Source: Rhodospirillales bacterium (GTDB taxonomy: Bacteria; Pseudomonadota; Alphaproteobacteria; Rhodospirillales; WMHbin7). Taken from it: a DNA stretch of 64,000 bases. The notes below the pieces were generated by a model. The model did no database searches. It worked only from the letters and a program-made list of their open reading frames with translations, and was not told where the DNA came from. Positions 1 to 10,029 of this stretch are shown one piece after another (the first letter of the stretch is position 1; each line of letters begins with the position of its first letter). The stretch covers positions 1-64,000 of the forward strand of contig JACRPC010000013.1 of the NCBI GenBank assembly GCA_016214125.1, in the 5' to 3' direction. Made by a program: the position numbers and the translations under genes.

Positions 1-78
1 GACATTCTCCCCCGCCGCCATCCGCTCAAGTGCCGCAAGCTTGAAGGCTCGGCTGTAAAATCCCCGTTGATCCGTCAT
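1..78 (-). CDS. Transposase OrfA, N-terminal fragment (partial at window edge)
   Basis: Only 26 codons are visible. They begin MTDQRGFYSRAFKLAAL, which resembles the start of the helix-turn-helix OrfA proteins of IS3-type elements; these bind the element ends and are normally followed by a frameshifted DDE OrfB. The ATG at 78 is preceded by AGAGGAGAG at good spacing. The helix-turn-helix core and any OrfB lie beyond coordinate 1, so completeness and family subgroup cannot be judged. Confidence 0.5.
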   Translation of the reverse strand, partial: MTDQRGFYSRAFKLAALERMAAGENV

Positions 79-134
79 CAGTTCTCTCCTCTTGAGAACT
101 GTCCCCTTTTTTATTGTCTCATTCTAGGGGGGCA
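1..134 (-). mobile_element. Left end of an IS3-like insertion sequence (cut by window edge)
   Basis: The window opens inside an insertion sequence. Reading the minus strand inward from about 134, the end begins TGCCCCCCTAGAATGAGAC, continues with an A-rich stretch and GGGGACAG, and is followed by a strong ribosome binding site (AGAGGAGAG) and a transposase start at 78. A TG...CC terminus with orfA just inside is the usual IS3-type layout. The other end lies outside the window, so neither the boundary at 134 nor a target duplication can be confirmed. Confidence 0.55.
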
Positions 135-200
135 CTCCATGGATGTCGCCGAATTAAGATGGAGACGTCACCGACTGGGCATTCGCGCCGTGCCGTGGAT

Positions 201-219
201 GCGCGGGTCAAGCCCGCGT
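201..219. repeat. Short palindrome of the GGGTCAAGCCC type downstream of the HIT gene
   Basis: CGCGGG (202-207) and CCCGCG (213-218) flank the loop TCAAG. GC-rich palindromes with a GGGTCAAGCCC core are common between genes in alphaproteobacteria. It lies 20 bases beyond the HIT stop codon and could act as an RNA-end stabiliser or weak terminator, but no T-run follows it on the minus strand. Confidence 0.45.
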
Positions 220-238
220 CGGACGCAACGGATATCCC

Positions 239-652
239 CTACAGCGCCGCCTTGATCTTTTCCGCCACCTTGGCGATTTCGGCCATGTCGCCCGGCCGGA
301 TGCCCCAATTGATGGCGAGGTTGTCGTCCTTGGCGCGGGGCACGATGTGGATGTGCAGATGGAAGACCGACTGGGCGGCCCCCGGTCCGTTGGCCTGCAG
401 AAGATTGAGGCCATAGGGCGCCAGCGCCGCCTGCACCGCCTTGGCCACCTTCTGGGCGGTGCGCGCCGCCGCGGCGAGCGCCTCGGGCGTCACCTCGAAC
501 AGATTGGGGGCGTGCTCCTTGGTCACCACCAGGCAATGGCCGGGATTGGCCGGGTTGATGTCCATGAAGGCCAGCGTGTGCTCGTCCTCGTAAAGGCGGA
601 ACGAGGGAATCTGGCCGGTGATGATCTTGCAGAACACGCAATCGGCGCTCAT
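239..652 (-). CDS. HIT family protein (HINT-like nucleotide hydrolase)
   Basis: A 137-residue histidine-triad protein, normal HINT size. The N-terminal CVFCKI segment and the C-terminal HLHIHIVPR motif are both present; in this family the middle histidine of the triad attacks the alpha-phosphate of purine nucleotide phosphoramidates. An upstream in-frame ATG would add seven residues, but MSADCVFCK matches the usual family start. It lies 131 bases downstream of ppdK on the same strand and may be the last gene of the glyQ-glyS-ppdK transcript. The natural substrate cannot be told from sequence. Confidence 0.9.
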   Translation of the reverse strand: MSADCVFCKIITGQIPSFRLYEDEHTLAFMDINPANPGHCLVVTKEHAPNLFEVTPEALAAAARTAQKVAKAVQAALAPYGLNLLQANGPGAAQSVFHLHIHIVPRAKDDNLAINWGIRPGDMAEIAKVAEKIKAAL

Positions 653-730
653 GCCATCCTCCGTCGCCAACAAGAAAGGACAAGGACAAATCCGGATGAA
701 CCGGGATCGCCCGCGATCAAGAAACCGTTC

Positions 731-760
731 TTCATCCGCGTCGATCCGTGTTCATCCGTG
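731..760. repeat. Three tandem decamers between ppdK and the HIT gene
   Basis: TTCATCCGCG, TCGATCCGTG and TTCATCCGTG follow each other with a 10-base period inside the 131-base gap between ppdK and the HIT gene. The motif ATCCGTGTTCATCCGTG resembles short dispersed repeats found in several bacterial phyla. No function is evident. Confidence 0.4.
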
Positions 761-783
761 TCCGCCTTGGTCCAGGCCCGCAA

Positions 784-3459
784 TTACGCCGTGCGGTCCT
801 CGCGCTTGCCCAAGGCCGCCTGGGCGGCGGCCAGCCTGGCGATCGGCACCCGGTAGGGCGAGCAGGAGACGTAATCGAGCCCGACCTTCTGGCAAAAGGC
901 GATCGAGGCCGGATCGCCGCCATGCTCGCCGCAGATGCCGACCTTCAAATCGGGCCGGGTCTTGCGGCCGCGCTCCTTGGCGATGGCGATCAGCTCGCCG
1001 ACGCCCTCGGTGTCGAGCGAGGCGAAGGGGTCCTGCTCGTAGATGCCCTTGGCGCGATAGACCTCGAGGAACGGCCCGGAATCGTCGCGCGACATGCCGA
1101 GCGTCGTCTGGGTGAGATCGTTGGTGCCGAAGCTGAAGAATTCGGCGGTCTGGGCGATCGTGCCGGCCTGCAGCGCGGCGCGGGGCAGCTCGATCATCGT
1201 GCCGACATGGTAGGCAAGCGTGGTGCCCTTGGCCTTGAAGACCTGCTGGGCCATCTTGTCGACCGCCTCTTTCATCAAATCGAATTCGCGCTTGGTGCCG
1301 ACCAGCGGGATCATCACTTCGGGCACCACCGGCGCGCCCGTTTTCGAGACTTCGACCGCGGCCTCGAAGATCGCCTGGGCCTGCATCTCGTAGATTTCCG
1401 GGTAGGTGATGCCCAGCCGGCAGCCGCGATGGCCCAGCATCGGGTTGGCCTCGTGCAGTTGGGCGGTGCGCGACCGGACGGTCGCCAGATCGACCCCGGC
1501 CGCCTTGGCCACTTCGGCGGCCTCGGCCTCGCCCTGGGGCAGGAATTCGTGCAAGGGCGGATCGAGCAGGCGGATGGTCACCGGCAGGCCGCGCATGATG
1601 GTGAAGAGATCGATGAAATCCTGACGCTGATAGGGAATGAGCTTGGCCAGCGCGGTGCGCCGCCCGGCCTCGGTGTCGGCCAGGATCATTTCGCGCATGG
1701 CGATGATGCGCTTGGGATCGAAGAACATGTGTTCGGTGCGGCACAGCCCGATGCCTTCGGCGCCGAACTTGCGCGCCGTGCTGGCGTCCAAGGGCGTTTC
1801 GGCATTGGCGCGCACCTTCATGACCCGAATGGCGTCGGCCCATTCCATCAGCGTGCCGAAATCGCCGGTCAGCTCGGGCTGGATGGTGGGCACGGCGCCC
1901 AGCATCACCTCGCCGGTCGAGCCGTCGATGGTGATGACGTCGCCTTCCTTGACCAGGGTCGAGTTGGCCTTCAGCGTCTTGGCGGCGTAATCGATGCGCA
2001 GCTCACCGCAGCCGGCCACGCAGGGCCGGCCCATGCCGCGCGCCACCACGGCGGCGTGGCTGGTCATGCCGCCCCGCGTGGTGAGGATACCTTGGGCGAC
2101 ATGCATGCCGCCGATATCCTCGGGGCTGGTTTCGACCCGGGTGAGAATCACCTTCTCGCCGCGCTGCGCCCAGGCCTCGGCCTCGTCGGCCGAGAACACC
2201 ACCTTGCCCGAGGCGGCGCCGGGCGAGGCCGGCAGGCCGCGCCCCAGCACGGTGCGCTTGGCCTTGGGGTCAAGCGTCGGGTGCAGAAGCTGGTCGAGCG
2301 CCTGGGGCTCGATGCGCTTGATCGCCTCGTCCTTGCCGATCAGGCCCGACTGGGCCATCTCGACGGCGATCCGAAGCGCCGCCTTGGCGGTGCGCTTGCC
2401 GTTGCGGGTTTGCAGCATCCAGAGCTTGCCCTTCTGGATGGTGAACTCCATGTCCTGCATGTCGCGGTAATGCTGCTCGAGCTTCAGGCGCACGCCGTCG
2501 AGTTCCTGATAGAGCGCCGGCATCAGCTCTTCCATCGCCGGCAGATCGCTTTGGTTGGCCTTCTTGCCCGAAATGTTAAGCTGCTGCGGCGTGCGAATGC
2601 CGGCCACCACGTCCTCGCCCTGGGCGTTGACCAGGAATTCGCCGTAGAAGGCGTTCTCGCCGGTCGAGGGGTTGCGGGTGAAGCAGACGCCGGTCGCGGA
2701 ATCGTTGCCCATGTTGCCGAACACCATCGCCTGAACGTTGACGGCGGTGCCCCAGCTTTCCGGAATGTCGTGCAGGCGCCGATAGGTGATGGCGCGCTGG
2801 TTCATCCAGGACCCGAAGACGGCGCCGATGGCGCCCTTGAGCTGCTCCTTGGGGTCCTGCGGGAAGGGCTTGCCCAGCGTGTCGGCCACCTTCTTCTTGT
2901 ACTGGACCACCACCTTCTTCCAATCCTCGGCGGTGAGCTCGTTGTCGAAGGTAAGGCCGCGCGCTTCCTTCTGCTGCTCCAGGATTTCCTCGAAATTGTG
3001 ATGGCCGACATCGAGGACGACGTTGGAATACATCTGGATGAAGCGCCGATAGCTGTCATAGGCGAAGCGCTCGTCGCCGGCCCGCTTGGCCAGGCCCTCG
3101 ACGGTGACGTCGTTCAAGCCCAGATTGAGCACGGTGTCCATCATGCCGGGCATCGAGGCCCTGGCGCCCGAGCGCACCGAAACCAGAAGGGGATTGGCGG
3201 TGTCGCCGAATTTGACCCCCATGATCTTTTCGATATGGGCCATGCCGGCCTGGATTTGGGCGTCGAGATCGCCCGGATAGGTCTGGTTGTTGGCGTAATA
3301 GTAGGTACAGACCTCGGTGGTGATCGAGAAGCCGGGCGGAACCGGCAGGCCCAAACTTGCCATCTCGGCCAGATTGGCGCCCTTGCCGCCCAGAAGGTTC
3401 TTCATGTCGGTGCGCCCCTCGGCGCTGCCGCCGCCGAACGTATAGACCCACTTGCTCAT
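784..3459 (-). CDS. ppdK: Pyruvate, phosphate dikinase
   Basis: An 891-residue cytoplasmic enzyme interconverting pyruvate + ATP + Pi and phosphoenolpyruvate + AMP + PPi. All family parts are visible: the N-terminal ATP-grasp domain (GGKGANLAEM near residue 25; SVRSGARASMPGMMDT near 95-110), the phospho-histidine swivel domain with GGMTSHAAVVARG (catalytic His near residue 465), and the C-terminal TIM barrel with GTNDLTQTTLG and CGEHGGDPAS. Length is typical. The start is preceded by GAGGGA and lies five bases after the glyS stop, so it is probably co-transcribed with glyQ and glyS. Together with the malic enzyme at 7762 it suggests active C3/C4 interconversion. Confidence 0.97.
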   Translation of the reverse strand: MSKWVYTFGGGSAEGRTDMKNLLGGKGANLAEMASLGLPVPPGFSITTEVCTYYYANNQTYPGDLDAQIQAGMAHIEKIMGVKFGDTANPLLVSVRSGARASMPGMMDTVLNLGLNDVTVEGLAKRAGDERFAYDSYRRFIQMYSNVVLDVGHHNFEEILEQQKEARGLTFDNELTAEDWKKVVVQYKKKVADTLGKPFPQDPKEQLKGAIGAVFGSWMNQRAITYRRLHDIPESWGTAVNVQAMVFGNMGNDSATGVCFTRNPSTGENAFYGEFLVNAQGEDVVAGIRTPQQLNISGKKANQSDLPAMEELMPALYQELDGVRLKLEQHYRDMQDMEFTIQKGKLWMLQTRNGKRTAKAALRIAVEMAQSGLIGKDEAIKRIEPQALDQLLHPTLDPKAKRTVLGRGLPASPGAASGKVVFSADEAEAWAQRGEKVILTRVETSPEDIGGMHVAQGILTTRGGMTSHAAVVARGMGRPCVAGCGELRIDYAAKTLKANSTLVKEGDVITIDGSTGEVMLGAVPTIQPELTGDFGTLMEWADAIRVMKVRANAETPLDASTARKFGAEGIGLCRTEHMFFDPKRIIAMREMILADTEAGRRTALAKLIPYQRQDFIDLFTIMRGLPVTIRLLDPPLHEFLPQGEAEAAEVAKAAGVDLATVRSRTAQLHEANPMLGHRGCRLGITYPEIYEMQAQAIFEAAVEVSKTGAPVVPEVMIPLVGTKREFDLMKEAVDKMAQQVFKAKGTTLAYHVGTMIELPRAALQAGTIAQTAEFFSFGTNDLTQTTLGMSRDDSGPFLEVYRAKGIYEQDPFASLDTEGVGELIAIAKERGRKTRPDLKVGICGEHGGDPASIAFCQKVGLDYVSCSPYRVPIARLAAAQAALGKREDRTA

Positions 3460-3464
3460 GGCTT

Positions 3465-5654
3465 CTATCCCTCGATCTTGGAGAAATCCGCGACGTGATC
3501 CATCGCCCCCCGGATGGCGGACAATAGCCGCAACCGGTTGGCTCGTAAATCAGGGTCATCCGCATTGACCGTGACCTTGTCGAAGAAGGCATCAACCGTG
3601 CCGCGCAAAGCGGCCAGGGCTGCCATCGCACCTTGGAAATCTTCGCGCTCCAGGCGGGCTTTGAGATCGCCCTCGGCCTGGGCCAGGGCCCGGGCCAGCG
3701 CCTTTTCCTCGGCCTGCGCCAGTTTGGCGGCATCGACGGCGCCGGTGTGGCTCTTGCCGTCCTTCTTTTCCTCGATCTTCAAGATGTTGGCGGCGCGCTT
3801 GTAGGCGGTGAGCAGATTAGCGCCATCCGGGCTGGCGAGAAAGGCGGCCAGCGCCTCGACCCGGGCGATCAGGCGGACCAGATCATCTTCCTTAAGGGCA
3901 AAGACGGCGTCGATCAGATCGTGACGGGTGCCCTTTTCGCGCAGATGCACTTTCAGGCGGTCGGCGAAGAAATTTAACAAATCACCAGCAACATAATGAC
4001 CCTCTTTGTCTATGGCTTTTTCTCTATTGCCACCCCTTTCCCATTTAATCTCAAAATTTTCGTCACCCTTATCGTCGTCAGAGAAAAACTTATTGGCTAG
4101 ATGGTTCACATAAGTTTGGTTCATGTGGGCCAGATTAGTGCCAAAAGGAACATAGGCGAGATGTAATGCTTTAGAAAGGGAGAGGCGCAAACGGTTTTCT
4201 ATTAACAACCGAATCACACCCAAAGCGGCGCGGCGAAGGGCGAAAGGGTCCTTGGAACCGGTGGGCTTTTCGTCGATCGACCAGAATCCCGCCAACGAAT
4301 CGATCTTGTCGGCCAGCGCGACGGCCACCGAGACCGGCGCGGTCGGGCAGCGGTCGTTGGGGCCGGCCGGGGCGTAGTGGTCAGCGATCGCCTGGGCGAT
4401 CGGTAGGGGCTCGCCATCATTGAGCGCATAATAGCGGCCCATGACGCCCTGCAGCTCGGGGAACTCGCCCACCATGCCCGACGACAGATCGGCCTTGGCC
4501 AGCTTGGCGGCGCGCGCCACATGGGCGACATCGGCCTTGGGCACGAAGCGCGCCAGTTCGGAGGCCAGGCGCTCCAGCCGCGTGGCCTTGTCCAGCATCG
4601 AGCCCAGCCCCTTGTAGAACAGCCGCTCGGCCAGCTTGGGCAGGCGGGTCTCCAGGGCGATCTTGCGATCCAGCTCCCAGAAGAAGCGGGCATCGGAGAG
4701 GCGGGCGCGCAGCACCCGCTCATTGCCGGCCACCACCGCTTGGCCGCCATCGTCGGTCGGGCGGTTGGCGATCACCCCGAAGCGGGGCGCCAGTTTGCCG
4801 TCCTTGGTTTCGAGCGCGAAATATTTCTGATGGGCGCGCATCGAGGTGATCAGCACCTCGGCCGGCACGTCCATGAAGGCCTTGTCGATGGCGCCCAGAT
4901 AAGCCACCGGCCATTCCACCAGCCCGGCCACCTCGTCCAGCAAACCGGGATCGTCGCGCACGATCAAATTTTCGGCCTGGGCCAGCTTGGCCAATTCGGC
5001 CTTGATCCTTGTCTTGCGGGCCTCGGCATCGAGGATGACGAAAGCCGCTTCCAACTTCTTGCGGTAATCGGCGAAATCCGTGACCGCGAAGGAGTCGGGC
5101 GCCAGGAAGCGATGGCCGCGCGACATGGTTCCGGCCTCGATGCCGGCGAAGCGCACCGGCACCACTTGGCGGTCAAACAGGCAGAGGATCGATTGCAAGG
5201 GCCGCACCCAGCTTGCGCGACCCGAACCCCAGCGCATCGATTTCGGCCAAGGGAATTGGGCCAGGGTCGACTGGACGATATCGAGAAGGACATCGGCCGA
5301 GGCCCGGCCTTTCTTCTCGACCACCGCGAACCAGAAGACGCCCTTGCCGGTGTCGCGCTTTTCGCATTGGTCGAGCGAGGACAGGCCGGCCGCTTTCAGG
5401 AATCCGTCGATCGCGGCCTGAGGCGCGCCGTCGCGCGGCCCGCGCTTTTCCTCGGTCAAATCCGGCTGGGCCAACGGCAAACCATCGACCACCAGCGCCA
5501 GACGGCGCGGGGTGACGAAGGCCTGGGCCTTGGTGAAGGAAAGGCCGGCGGCCTTCAAGCCCTCGCCGACCAGCCTTTGCAAATCCTCGGCCGCTCGGGC
5601 CTGCATGCGGGCGGGGATTTCCTCCGAGAAGAGTTCGAGAAGAAATTCGGCCAT
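3465..5654 (-). CDS. glyS: Glycyl-tRNA synthetase, beta subunit
   Basis: A 729-residue beta subunit of the alpha2-beta2 glycyl-tRNA synthetase, which recognises tRNA(Gly) while the alpha subunit makes glycyl-adenylate. It begins [17 protein letters not shown], the standard family start, and contains LPKRMRWG-like and HD-type core segments ([14 protein letters not shown]) and the C-terminal anticodon-binding part ([22 protein letters not shown]). It follows glyQ by three bases. Unusually, residues about 480-564 are encoded by AT-rich DNA unlike the rest of the gene and include a charged stretch ([18 protein letters not shown]) that most GlyS proteins lack, to my knowledge. The reading frame stays open. 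Confidence 0.96.
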   Translation of the reverse strand: MAEFLLELFSEEIPARMQARAAEDLQRLVGEGLKAAGLSFTKAQAFVTPRRLALVVDGLPLAQPDLTEEKRGPRDGAPQAAIDGFLKAAGLSSLDQCEKRDTGKGVFWFAVVEKKGRASADVLLDIVQSTLAQFPWPKSMRWGSGRASWVRPLQSILCLFDRQVVPVRFAGIEAGTMSRGHRFLAPDSFAVTDFADYRKKLEAAFVILDAEARKTRIKAELAKLAQAENLIVRDDPGLLDEVAGLVEWPVAYLGAIDKAFMDVPAEVLITSMRAHQKYFALETKDGKLAPRFGVIANRPTDDGGQAVVAGNERVLRARLSDARFFWELDRKIALETRLPKLAERLFYKGLGSMLDKATRLERLASELARFVPKADVAHVARAAKLAKADLSSGMVGEFPELQGVMGRYYALNDGEPLPIAQAIADHYAPAGPNDRCPTAPVSVAVALADKIDSLAGFWSIDEKPTGSKDPFALRRAALGVIRLLIENRLRLSLSKALHLAYVPFGTNLAHMNQTYVNHLANKFFSDDDKGDENFEIKWERGGNREKAIDKEGHYVAGDLLNFFADRLKVHLREKGTRHDLIDAVFALKEDDLVRLIARVEALAAFLASPDGANLLTAYKRAANILKIEEKKDGKSHTGAVDAAKLAQAEEKALARALAQAEGDLKARLEREDFQGAMAALAALRGTVDAFFDKVTVNADDPDLRANRLRLLSAIRGAMDHVADFSKIEG
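3960..4215. other. AT-rich in-frame segment inside glyS
   Basis: About 250 bases with many A/T-ending codons (for example AAC AAA TTT, GAT AAA GAG) interrupt an otherwise very GC-rich gene. The frame is preserved and conserved GlyS sequence resumes on both sides ([12 protein letters not shown] before, [12 protein letters not shown] after). This looks like an inserted or exchanged coding segment. No inverted repeats or transposase remnants are obvious. Confidence 0.6.
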
Positions 5655-5657
5655 CGC

Positions 5658-6521
5658 CTAGCCCTCGCCCTGGCTGGCCAGCCAGGCTTCGCAGCAGGAT
5701 TTGGCGAGCGCCCGCACCCGGCCGATATAGGCCTGACGCTCGGCGACGCTGATCACGCCCCTGGCGTCCAACAAATTGAATCGATGGCTGGCCTTGATGC
5801 ATTGGTCGTAGGCGGGCAGAGCCAGCTCGGCGTTAAGGAGCGCCTGGCATTCCTTTTCGGCATCGGCGAAATGGCGGAACAGCATCTCGGTTCCGGCATG
5901 CTCGAAATTATGCGCCGAATATTCGCGCTCGGCCTGCAGGAAGACGTCGCCGTAACTCACGCCCTGGCCGTTGAAATCGAGCTTGTAGACGTTTTCGACG
6001 CCCTGGATGTACATCGCCAGCCGCTCCAACCCATAGGTCAGCTCGGCCGAGACCGGATCGCATTCGATGCCGCCCACCTGCTGGAAATAGGTGAACTGGG
6101 TCACCTCCATGCCGTCGCACCAGACTTCCCAGCCCAGCCCCCAGGCGCCCAAGGTCGGGCTTTCCCAATCATCCTCGACGAAGCGGATGTCGTGCCGGTT
6201 GGGATCGATGCCCAGATGGCGCAGGCTGTCCAGATAAAGCTCTTGGGTGTTGTCCGGGCTGGGCTTCAGGATCACCTGGAACTGGTAATAATGCTGCAGC
6301 CGGTTGGGATTCTCGCCATAGCGGCCATCGGCCGGGCGGCGCGAGGGCTGCACATAGGCGGCGTTCCAGGGCTTCTTGCCCAGAGCGCGCAAAGTGGTGG
6401 CGGGGTGGAAGGTGCCGGCGCCCACCTCCATGTCGTAGGGCTGGAGGATGACGCAACCCCGATCGGCCCAGAATTGCTGGAGCGACAGGATCAAGTCCTG
6501 GAACGATTTCTTAGCGGCCAT
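5658..6521 (-). CDS. glyQ: Glycyl-tRNA synthetase, alpha subunit
   Basis: A 287-residue class II catalytic subunit that activates glycine and charges tRNA(Gly) with GlyS. Diagnostic stretches include [52 protein letters not shown] and [27 protein letters not shown]. Length is normal. It is the first gene of the minus-strand run glyQ-glyS-ppdK. No glycine riboswitch or T-box is visible in the 66-base gap to the next upstream gene. Confidence 0.97.
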   Translation of the reverse strand: MAAKKSFQDLILSLQQFWADRGCVILQPYDMEVGAGTFHPATTLRALGKKPWNAAYVQPSRRPADGRYGENPNRLQHYYQFQVILKPSPDNTQELYLDSLRHLGIDPNRHDIRFVEDDWESPTLGAWGLGWEVWCDGMEVTQFTYFQQVGGIECDPVSAELTYGLERLAMYIQGVENVYKLDFNGQGVSYGDVFLQAEREYSAHNFEHAGTEMLFRHFADAEKECQALLNAELALPAYDQCIKASHRFNLLDARGVISVAERQAYIGRVRALAKSCCEAWLASQGEG

Positions 6522-6587
6522 GCGGCCTTCGCCCCTTCCCCGCAGTGCAACAAAGCGCGGTCAAGCTACTGGTTGCCAAGGGGGCGG

Positions 6588-6854
6588 TCAACCGGGATAT
6601 GGGCAATCGGCGCGCTCGCAGCGCTTGGCCTGGCGGGGCACCACATAGGTGCCGCAGACGGAGCAGGCGGTGAGGTCGTCAATGGCCTGATTTTTGGTGG
6701 TTTTGGGCTCGTCGGCGGGGGATGGGCCGCGTTTCATCCGCGCCCGCAGCTCCTCGGCGATTTCATCGCGCCGCTTCAGGATCTTCGCCCCATACCAGAC
6801 GATGCCGATCAGGGCGACCAGCAAGAGGATTTTCAAGGGCGTGAAGGCGAACAT
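6588..6854 (-). CDS. Small membrane-anchored protein with C-terminal zinc-ribbon-like motif
   Basis: 88 residues. Residues 5-24 form one membrane segment (LKILLLVALIGIVWYGAKIL), a basic linker follows, and the C-terminus carries paired cysteines (CSVCGTYV ... CERADCPYPG) suited to metal binding. This layout matches a widespread uncharacterised proteobacterial family (compare PP0621-like proteins). It lies 66 bases upstream of glyQ on the same strand. The function is unknown. Confidence 0.75.
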   Translation of the reverse strand: MFAFTPLKILLLVALIGIVWYGAKILKRRDEIAEELRARMKRGPSPADEPKTTKNQAIDDLTACSVCGTYVVPRQAKRCERADCPYPG

Positions 6855-6981
6855 GGGCTGTTATCGCAAGCCGGAGAAAAAGGGTCAACCGTGACGCATG
6901 GCGGCCATGCCGACTTGACGCTTCTCAAAATTACCCCATATGCGTATCCCTACGTATTCGCGCCCTTCCGGGGAGGCCGTT

Positions 6982-7188
6982 ATGAATCTCTGGCCTGCTT
7001 ACATCCTGAACGCCCTGATCGCCGCCTTTTGCGCACGCTCGCAAAATCGCATGGTTTTGCCGTGGGTTATGGCGTCGCTGGTCTTTCCCCCGATCACGCT
7101 GGTCCTGGCCCTTCTGCCCGACCATGCGGCCAAGGCCGAGGGGTACGACCACCCTTCGACCCCTTTCCTGCCGCCGCTGGCCACCTGA
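6982..7188 (+). CDS. Small hydrophobic protein, function unknown
   Basis: A 68-residue open frame from the ATG at 6982, preceded by GGGGAGG at six-base spacing; an in-frame ATG at 6940 lacks such a site. Two hydrophobic segments (NLWPAYILNALIAAFCA and MVLPWVMASLVFPPITLVLALLP) predict an integral inner-membrane protein. The pattern of a short helix, a polar turn around an SQNR motif and a second helix recalls other small uncharacterised membrane proteins. I cannot assign a family. Confidence 0.55.
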   Translation: MNLWPAYILNALIAAFCARSQNRMVLPWVMASLVFPPITLVLALLPDHAAKAEGYDHPSTPFLPPLAT

Positions 7189-7262
7189 CGGACTCCCGCC
7201 GGTTGCGGTTGGACCCCGGGGGCGTCACAATGGCCTGACCGAGGTCAATAACGGGGTTTCCC

Positions 7263-7760
7263 TTGTCGTCATCCGCATCGCTCGCACCGGTCCGCGAAAT
7301 CGTCGGGCTGTTCGCCGATCGCCGTTCCTTTGAATCCGCCGTCCAGGCCTTGCTGAAGGCCGGCTTCGCCAAAAGCGATCTTTCGGTTCTCTCCTCGCAT
7401 GATTCGCTCGCCGTGGCCGAGGCCGAGCACCGCTCCTGGCGCGACGCCCTCACCGGGCTGGTGGGCGAGATCAAATATGAAGGCCCGCTGGTGGCGGCCG
7501 GTTTGATCGCGCTGGCCGCCGGACCGGTGGGCGCGGCGGTGGCCGGGCTGATCGCCGCCGGCGTCGGCGCGGCGGCGGTGAAGGAACTGCTCGAGGAAAT
7601 CACCAGCGCGCCCGACGGCAAGGATTTCGCCCGCGCCGTCGAGGCGGGCAGCATCATCCTTTGGGTGGCGGTGGCCGATCATCGGGCCGAGGGCCGGGCG
7701 GGCGCGATCCTGATCGAGCACGGCGCCAGCAACGTCCATCATCACCAGCGAGATTTGTGA
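7263..7760 (+). CDS. YflT/general-stress-17M-like membrane-associated protein
   Basis: 165 residues from a TTG start; no upstream ATG is available in frame. The N-terminal part (REIVGLFADRRSFESAVQALLKAGFAKSDLSVL) resembles the ferredoxin-like fold of the general stress protein 17M/YflT family. A Gly/Ala-rich hydrophobic hairpin follows at about residues 75-110 (GPLVAAGLIALAAGPVGAAV), then a second alpha/beta segment. Its stop lies one base before the malic enzyme ATG, so the two are probably co-transcribed. Its role is inferred only from family resemblance. Confidence 0.7.
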   Translation: MSSSASLAPVREIVGLFADRRSFESAVQALLKAGFAKSDLSVLSSHDSLAVAEAEHRSWRDALTGLVGEIKYEGPLVAAGLIALAAGPVGAAVAGLIAAGVGAAAVKELLEEITSAPDGKDFARAVEAGSIILWVAVADHRAEGRAGAILIEHGASNVHHHQRDL

Positions 7761-7761
7761 C

Positions 7762-10029
7762 ATGAGCGACGGTTCCCCCCGAGGCCTCGACCGCGAGGCG
7801 CTGCGTCTGCACGCTCAGGGGCGGCCGGGCAAGCTCGAGATCACGCCCACCAAGCCCTTGAACACCCAGCGCGACCTGTCGCTTGCCTATTCGCCGGGCG
7901 TGGCGGCGCCTTGCCTGGAGATCGCCCGCGACCCCAGCCTGGCCTACGACTACACCGCCAAGGGCAATCTGGTGGCGGTGATCTCGAACGGCACCGCCGT
8001 TCTGGGCCTGGGCGATCTCGGCGCCTTGGCCGGCAAGCCGGTGATGGAGGGCAAGGCGGTATTGTTCAAGCGCTTCGCCGACATCGACGGCATCGATCTC
8101 GAGGTCGACACCAAGGACGTCGAGGAATTCATCGGCGCCGTGCGCTATCTGGGGCCCAGCTTCGGCGGCATCAATCTCGAAGACATCAAGGCCCCGGAAT
8201 GCTTCATCATCGAAAGCCGGCTGCGCGAGCTGATGGACATTCCGGTCTTCCATGACGATCAGCACGGCACCGCCATCATCTGCGCCGCCGGGCTTTTGAA
8301 CGCCCTCGACCTCACCGGCCGCTCGATCAAGGACACCCGCGTGGTGGTGAACGGCGCCGGCGCCGCCGGCATCGCTTGCCTCGAACTGATCAAGGCGATG
8401 GGCCTTCCCGCCGACCACGCCATCCTGTGCGACACCAAGGGCGTCGTCTACGCCGGCCGGCGCGAGGGCATGAACCAGTGGAAAAGCGCGCATGCCGTCG
8501 ACACCAAGCTGCGCAGCTTGGACGAGGCCATGCGGGGCGCCGACGTCTTCCTGGGTCTGTCGGTCAAGGGCGCGGTGAACGGGGCGATGGTGGCGGCGAT
8601 GGGCGCGAAGCCGATCATCTTCGCCATGGCCAACCCCGATCCCGAAATCCTGCCCGAAGAGGTCAAGGCGGTGCGCGCCGACGCCATCGTTGCCACCGGG
8701 CGCTCCGACTACGCCAACCAGATCAACAACGTTCTGGGCTTCCCCTACATCTTCCGGGGCGCGCTCGACGTGCGGGCCCGCACCATCAACGAGGCGATGA
8801 AGATCGCCGCCGCCAAGGCGATCGCCGCCCTGGCGCGCCAGGACGTGCCCGACGAGGTCGACGCCGCCTATGCCGGGCGAAGGCTGCGCTACGGCCCCGA
8901 CTACATCATTCCGGTGCCCTTCGATCCCCGGCTGATCGAGGCGGTGTCGGTGGCGGTGGCCAAGGCGGCGATGGATTCCGGGGTGGCGCGCCGCCCGATC
9001 GTCGATCTCGACGCCTATGGCCGCGCCCTGGCCGCAAGGCTCGATCCGACGGCGGCCAGTCTCGACGCCATCGCCGAGAAGGTGAAGGCCGATCCCAAGC
9101 GGGTGGTTTTCGCCGAGGGCGAAGAGGAAAAGACCATTCGCGCCGCGCTGGCCTTCCGCCAGGCCGGTTACGGCACGCCGATCCTGGTCGGGCGCGACGA
9201 ACGCATCCGCGCCACCATGGAATCGATCGGCCATGCCGGCGACGCGGCCGATCTGGACATCGTCAACGCAAGGCTCTCGGCCCGCACCAAGGCCTACACC
9301 GATCATCTCTACACCCGCCTGCAACGCAAGGGCGCGCTGGCGCGCGACGTTCAGCGCATGGTCAATCAGGAGCGCAACGTCTTCGCCGCCCTGATGGTCG
9401 CCCTGGGCGACGCCGACGCGCTGGTGACCGGGCTGACCCGCAACTACGCGGTGGCCTTCGATGAAATCCGCCGCGTCATCGATCCGGCGCCCGACGAAAT
9501 CCCCTTCGGGCTCACCCTTCTCTTGGCGCGCGGGCGCACGGTGCTGATCGCCGACACCGCCGTGCACGAAACCCCCGATCCGGAAACCATAGCCCACATC
9601 GCCTTGCAAACGGCGGCCAAGGCCAAGCGCTTCGGGCTGGAGCCCAGGGTGGCCCTGCTCTCCTATTCCAATTTCGGCAACCCGGCCTCGGTGCAGGCCG
9701 AGCGGGTGCGCGACGCGGTGGCGATCTTGGATCGCCAGAAGCCCGATTTCGAATATGACGGCGAAATGGCCGCCGACGTGGCGTTGGATGGCGAGTTGAT
9801 GAAGCTCTACCCTTTCTGCCGCTTGAAGGGCCCGGCCAATGTTTTGGTGATGCCCGGCCTCTACAGCGCCGCCATCTCGGCCAAGCTGCTCACCAAGCTG
9901 GGCGGCGGCACCACCATCGGCCCGGTGCTGATGGGGCTCGACAAGCCGGCGCAGATCGTCTCCATGGATGCCAGCGCCGCCGATCTCTTGCATCTGGCGC
10001 TGCTGGCCGCCCACGACGCGGTGCGTTAG
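7762..10029 (+). CDS. maeB: NADP-type malic enzyme with phosphotransacetylase-like C-terminal domain
   Basis: A 755-residue two-domain MaeB-type enzyme that oxidatively decarboxylates malate to pyruvate. Residues about 1-430 are the malic enzyme: [18 protein letters not shown], the metal/active-site region [10 protein letters not shown] and the nucleotide-binding [16 protein letters not shown]. Residues about 430-755 resemble phosphate acetyltransferase ([33 protein letters not shown]); in studied MaeB proteins this part is regulatory and binds acetyl-CoA rather than catalysing transfer. The length is typical. Its 3' end overlaps that of nth by four bases. Confidence 0.95.
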   Translation: MSDGSPRGLDREALRLHAQGRPGKLEITPTKPLNTQRDLSLAYSPGVAAPCLEIARDPSLAYDYTAKGNLVAVISNGTAVLGLGDLGALAGKPVMEGKAVLFKRFADIDGIDLEVDTKDVEEFIGAVRYLGPSFGGINLEDIKAPECFIIESRLRELMDIPVFHDDQHGTAIICAAGLLNALDLTGRSIKDTRVVVNGAGAAGIACLELIKAMGLPADHAILCDTKGVVYAGRREGMNQWKSAHAVDTKLRSLDEAMRGADVFLGLSVKGAVNGAMVAAMGAKPIIFAMANPDPEILPEEVKAVRADAIVATGRSDYANQINNVLGFPYIFRGALDVRARTINEAMKIAAAKAIAALARQDVPDEVDAAYAGRRLRYGPDYIIPVPFDPRLIEAVSVAVAKAAMDSGVARRPIVDLDAYGRALAARLDPTAASLDAIAEKVKADPKRVVFAEGEEEKTIRAALAFRQAGYGTPILVGRDERIRATMESIGHAGDAADLDIVNARLSARTKAYTDHLYTRLQRKGALARDVQRMVNQERNVFAALMVALGDADALVTGLTRNYAVAFDEIRRVIDPAPDEIPFGLTLLLARGRTVLIADTAVHETPDPETIAHIALQTAAKAKRFGLEPRVALLSYSNFGNPASVQAERVRDAVAILDRQKPDFEYDGEMAADVALDGELMKLYPFCRLKGPANVLVMPGLYSAAISAKLLTKLGGGTTIGPVLMGLDKPAQIVSMDASAADLLHLALLAAHDAVR

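Noticed and set aside
748-3498. A 916-codon plus-strand open frame opposite ppdK
   Set aside because: It is exactly antisense to a clear PPDK and reads as His/Gly/Ala/Arg-rich noise, a by-product of strong GC codon bias.
6522-6587. Glycine riboswitch or T-box before glyQ
   Set aside because: The gap is too short and shows no conserved core.
4521-7238. A 905-codon plus-strand open frame opposite glyS and glyQ
   Set aside because: Antisense shadow of two certain synthetase genes with no recognisable domain.
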